A DNA stretch of 64,000 nucleotides, from the NCBI GenBank assembly GCA_905214735.1, contig CAJMNI010000004.1, forward strand, positions 1-64,000. Reading direction: 5' to 3'. Under the pieces are notes generated by a model that was not told the DNA's origin, made no database searches, and worked only from the letters and a program-made list of their open reading frames with translations. The position numbers and the translations under genes were made by a program. Of the stretch, positions 61,540-64,000 are shown piece after piece. The DNA comes from an uncultured bacterium (GTDB lineage: Bacteria; Bacteroidota; Bacteroidia; Bacteroidales; Muribaculaceae). Every line of letters starts with the position of its first letter. The stretch's first letter is position 1.

Positions 61540-62094
61540 ATGTCAAGAATAGGTAAAGCACCGATTACGATACCTGCCGGCGTAACCGTACAGGTTAAAG
61601 GAAATGAAGTGACTGTAAAAGGTCCGAAAGGGGAGCTCGTACAGGAGGTCAATCCCGATATCAAGGTTGCCGTAGAAGACGGCCATGTAGTAGTTACGCG
61701 TCCCGACGACGAGCGTGAGCACCGCGCCATGCACGGACTTTATCGCGCTCTGATCGCGAACATGGTTCACGGCGTTTCCGAAGGTTATAAGAAAGAGATG
61801 GAGCTTGTAGGTGTCGGTTATCGTGCCACATCGACAGGCCAGGTTCTCGAGCTTGCCCTCGGATATTCGCATGCTATCTATATCAAGCTTCCGAAAGAGA
61901 TCAAGGTAGAAGCCAAGACAGAGCGCAACAAGAACCCGCTCATCACGATCGAGAGCAGCGACAAGCAGCTTCTCGGCCAGGTGTGCGCGAAGATCCGTTC
62001 GCTCCGCAAGCCCGAGCCCTACAAGGGTAAAGGTATCAAGTTTGTCGGCGAGGTTATCCGTCGCAAGAGTGGCAAGTCGGCTAACGCAAAATAA
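61540..62094 (+). CDS. rplF: 50S ribosomal protein L6
   Basis: 184 residues, two similar domains. Conserved MSRIGKAPITIPAGVTVQV start and the C-terminal motif PEPYKGKGIKFVGEVIRRK. 15 bp after rpsH. Confidence 0.98.
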   Translation: MSRIGKAPITIPAGVTVQVKGNEVTVKGPKGELVQEVNPDIKVAVEDGHVVVTRPDDEREHRAMHGLYRALIANMVHGVSEGYKKEMELVGVGYRATSTGQVLELALGYSHAIYIKLPKEIKVEAKTERNKNPLITIESSDKQLLGQVCAKIRSLRKPEPYKGKGIKFVGEVIRRKSGKSANAK

Positions 62095-62108
62095 AAACTT
62101 AAGGAATT

Positions 62109-62450
62109 ATGGTAACTAAGATAGCAAGAAGAAATAAGATCAAGACCCGCATCCGCGGGAAAATTTCCGGCACGGCAGAACGTCCCCGCATGAGCGTGTT
62201 CCGCTCGAACAAGGGCATCTACGTTCAGGTTATCGACGATCTGGCAGGCGTGACGCTTGCAGCAGCCAGCTCGAAAGGACTCGAGGGGGGCACCAAGACA
62301 GAGGTCGCAGCCAAGGTAGGCAAAGAGATCGCGAAGAAAGCCCAGGAGAAGGGAATCACGGAAGTTGTGTTCGACCGCAACGGATATCTCTATCACGGGA
62401 GAGTTAAATCACTTGCAGATGCAGCCCGCGAGGGAGGTCTTAAATTTTAA
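62109..62450 (+). CDS. rplR: 50S ribosomal protein L18
   Basis: 113 residues; 5S rRNA binding. Contains RPRMSVFRSNKGIYVQVIDD and ends FDRNGYLYHGRVKSLADAAR plus a short GG-rich tail. 14 bp after rplF. Confidence 0.97.
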   Translation: MVTKIARRNKIKTRIRGKISGTAERPRMSVFRSNKGIYVQVIDDLAGVTLAAASSKGLEGGTKTEVAAKVGKEIAKKAQEKGITEVVFDRNGYLYHGRVKSLADAAREGGLKF

Positions 62451-62458
62451 AAAGAATC

Positions 62459-62980
62459 ATGGCAAATAAGACTAATAAGGTAAAATCCACAAACGATCTT
62501 GAGCTTCAGGACCATCTTGTGGCAATCAACCGCGTAACCAAGGTGACGAAAGGTGGTCGCGCGTTCAGTTTTGCCGCCATCGTCGTAGTTGGCGACGGCA
62601 ACGGCGTGATCGGCTGGGGCCTTGGCAAAGCCAACGAGGTTACGGCCGCCATCGCGAAGGGCGTAGAGGCCGCAAAGAAGAATCTTATCAAGGTTCCTGT
62701 TCACAAGGGCACGATTCCCCACGAGGTGGCAGCCAAGTTTGGCGGTTCGCGCATCTTCCTCAAGCCCGCATCTGAAGGTACGGGAGTAAAGGCCGGTGGT
62801 GCCATGCGTGCAGTTCTTGAGAGTGTTGGCGTTACCGACGTGCTTGCAAAGTCGAAAGGTTCGTCCAACCCCCACAACCTTGTTAAGGCCACAATCGCCG
62901 CCCTCGGCGAGCTTCGTTCTCCGGCCCAGGTGGCCCAGAACCGCGGCGTGGCTGTTGAAAAAGTGTTTAACGGCAAATAA
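62459..62980 (+). CDS. rpsE: 30S ribosomal protein S5
   Basis: 173 residues with the double-stranded-RNA-binding N-terminal domain (VAINRVTKVTKGGRAFSFAA) and the conserved GVKAGGAMRAVLESVGVTDV. The loop around TKGGR, where spectinomycin-resistance changes occur in other bacteria, looks unaltered. Confidence 0.97.
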   Translation: MANKTNKVKSTNDLELQDHLVAINRVTKVTKGGRAFSFAAIVVVGDGNGVIGWGLGKANEVTAAIAKGVEAAKKNLIKVPVHKGTIPHEVAAKFGGSRIFLKPASEGTGVKAGGAMRAVLESVGVTDVLAKSKGSSNPHNLVKATIAALGELRSPAQVAQNRGVAVEKVFNGK

Positions 62981-62989
62981 TCGGAACTG

Positions 62990-63169
62990 ATGGCAAAGAT
63001 TAAAATCACTCAGATAAAGAGCCGCATCAACGCGCCCAAGGTGCAGAAACTGACACTTGACGCGCTCGGCCTCCATAAAATGCATCACTCTGTGATCAAG
63101 GAAGACACCCCCGACATTCTCGGAATGGTCAAGAGGGTTCATCATTTAGTGGAAGTGACAAAACTCTAA
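62990..63169 (+). CDS. rpmD: 50S ribosomal protein L30
   Basis: 59 residues, starting MAKIKITQIKSRINAPKVQK and ending VKRVHHLVEVTKL, the standard size and pattern of the bacterial protein. It lies 9 bp after rpsE and 15 bp before rplO. Confidence 0.95.
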   Translation: MAKIKITQIKSRINAPKVQKLTLDALGLHKMHHSVIKEDTPDILGMVKRVHHLVEVTKL

Positions 63170-63184
63170 ACAGCGAACTAAAAA

Positions 63185-63634
63185 ATGGAATTACATAATA
63201 TTCATCCTGCAGTAGGCAGCAACAAGAAGAACAAGAGAGTAGGCCGTGGACCGGGCTCCGGCTTCGGCGGCACTTCGACACGCGGACACAAGGGCGCGAA
63301 GTCACGTTCGGGCTATTCGCACAAGATCGGTTTCGAAGGCGGTCAGATGCCGCTCCAGCGCCGTGTTCCGAAGTTCGGTTTCAAGAACATCAACCGCGTG
63401 GAGTATAAGGCCATCAATCTTGATGCCATCGAGGCTCTTGTGGCAGCACAGGGACTGACGAAGGTCACGGTAGAGGATCTTCGCGCCAACGGACTCGTTC
63501 CGAAGAAGGCCCTTGTGAAGGTTCTCGGCAACGGCGCCATCACCCACGCCGTAGAGGTCGAGGCCGACGCTTTCTCGAAGAAGGCGGAAGAGGCCATCAA
63601 GGCAGCCGGCGGCTCCGCTGTAGTAAAAAAATAA
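63185..63634 (+). CDS. rplO: 50S ribosomal protein L15
   Basis: 149 residues. The Gly-rich N-terminal extension (KKNKRVGRGPGSGFGGTSTRG) and the conserved FEGGQMPLQRRVPKFGF motif identify L15. 12 bp before secY. Confidence 0.98.
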   Translation: MELHNIHPAVGSNKKNKRVGRGPGSGFGGTSTRGHKGAKSRSGYSHKIGFEGGQMPLQRRVPKFGFKNINRVEYKAINLDAIEALVAAQGLTKVTVEDLRANGLVPKKALVKVLGNGAITHAVEVEADAFSKKAEEAIKAAGGSAVVKK

Positions 63635-63646
63635 TAAAAAGACACA

Positions 63647-64000
63647 ATGGGATTTACAAAAACGATAAAAAATATCTGGAGTGTCGAGGATCTTCGCAAG
63701 CGCATCGGCATCACGCTTCTGCTTGTGATCATCTATCGCTTCGGATGTTATGTGGTCTTGCCGGGAATTAACCCCGACGACCTGATGGCATTGAAGAATT
63801 TCACTTCCGACGGCCTGATGCAGCTCCTCGACATGTTCTCGGGAGGCGCATTCTCGCAGGCCTCGATCTTCGCGCTCGGAATCATGCCCTATATCACGGC
63901 ATCGATTGTGATCCAGCTTCTCGGCATGGTTCTTCCTGCTTTCCAGAAGATGCAGCGTGAGGGTGAGAGCGGACGTATGAAGCTCAACCAGTACACCCGC
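63647..64000 (+). CDS. secY: Protein translocase subunit SecY (partial, cut by window end)
   Basis: Only the first 118 residues are present. They start MGFTKTIKNIWSVEDLRKRI, continue through the first membrane helix (ITLLLVIIYRFGCYVVLPGI), the plug region, and helix two (IFALGIMPYITASIVIQLL), which are clear SecY features. The frame is open to the last base. It is the inner-membrane protein-conducting channel and shares the spc transcript. Confidence 0.97.
   Translation, partial: MGFTKTIKNIWSVEDLRKRIGITLLLVIIYRFGCYVVLPGINPDDLMALKNFTSDGLMQLLDMFSGGAFSQASIFALGIMPYITASIVIQLLGMVLPAFQKMQREGESGRMKLNQYTR

Overview
The window looks like a chromosome segment of a Bacteroidales bacterium, most likely a Muribaculaceae-type gut organism. 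The evidence is: a GC-rich genome without Shine-Dalgarno sites; repeated promoter-like sites of the Bacteroidetes form (TTTG or TTG, about 20 bp, TAnnTTTG); the ribosomal order rpsL-rpsG-fusA-rpsJ-rplC with no tuf after fusA; typical neighbours such as uppS-bamA-ompH-ompH and rpsU-xerC-raiA; and proteins with type IX secretion (T9SS)-like C-terminal tails. The species assignment is inference. No phage, insertion sequence or CRISPR array was found.

Layout. 1-426 is a duplicated palindromic repeat followed by the leuS promoter. 427-6987 (+) carries leuS and two secreted GH13 alpha-amylase family enzymes. 7086-12449 (-) is an exopolysaccharide/capsule core operon (GlcNAc-1-P transferase, Wza-like exporter, Wzc-like kinase, PHP tyrosine phosphatase) behind a promoter and a leader of about 240 nt with a possible three-way RNA junction. 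12765-18607 (-) carries a MATE transporter, tRNA-Leu(CAA), panB, mrp, trmB and a membrane glycosyltransferase. 18716-20248 (+) is a GH3-type acyl-adenylating enzyme. 20334-29050 (-) carries a BspA-like leucine-rich protein, an RdgB/PorZ-like fusion, ugd, an unrecognised coiled-coil membrane protein and rpoN, followed by tRNA-Leu(TAA). 29515-30844 (+) holds a hypothetical gene and a SpoU-type rRNA methyltransferase. 30908-38979 (-) is an envelope biogenesis block: DUF6242, DUF6089, uppS, bamA, two ompH/skp genes, murI and a small TPR-like gene. 39215-44506 (-) runs rpsU, xerC, raiA, mltG, a DUF2007 gene, a DUF4421 gene and ribD, several with overlapping stop/start codons. 44724-47184 (-) has a gamma-carbonic-anhydrase-like protein and an M24 aminopeptidase. 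47437-50308 (+) has an AT-richer ATPase gene, a 505-bp intergenic region with a candidate small RNA, and a GlmU-like nucleotidyltransferase. 50592-64000 (+) is the str-S10-spc ribosomal cluster, running into secY, which is cut by the window end.

How the genes work together. Most of the window is housekeeping: translation (leuS, two tRNA-Leu genes, 24 ribosomal proteins, fusA, trmB, the hibernation factor) and envelope assembly (undecaprenyl-diphosphate synthesis, BamA with Skp-type chaperones, MurI, MltG, the polysaccharide export core with ugd as a possible precursor supplier). The less ordinary items are an uninterrupted fusion of a cytoplasmic nucleotide-pool enzyme (RdgB) to an exported beta-propeller protein, the structured leader of the polysaccharide operon, a candidate RNA gene with promoter, 5' hairpin and terminator near 48.7-48.9 kb, and a terminator plus promoter splitting the spc operon between rpsN and rpsH.
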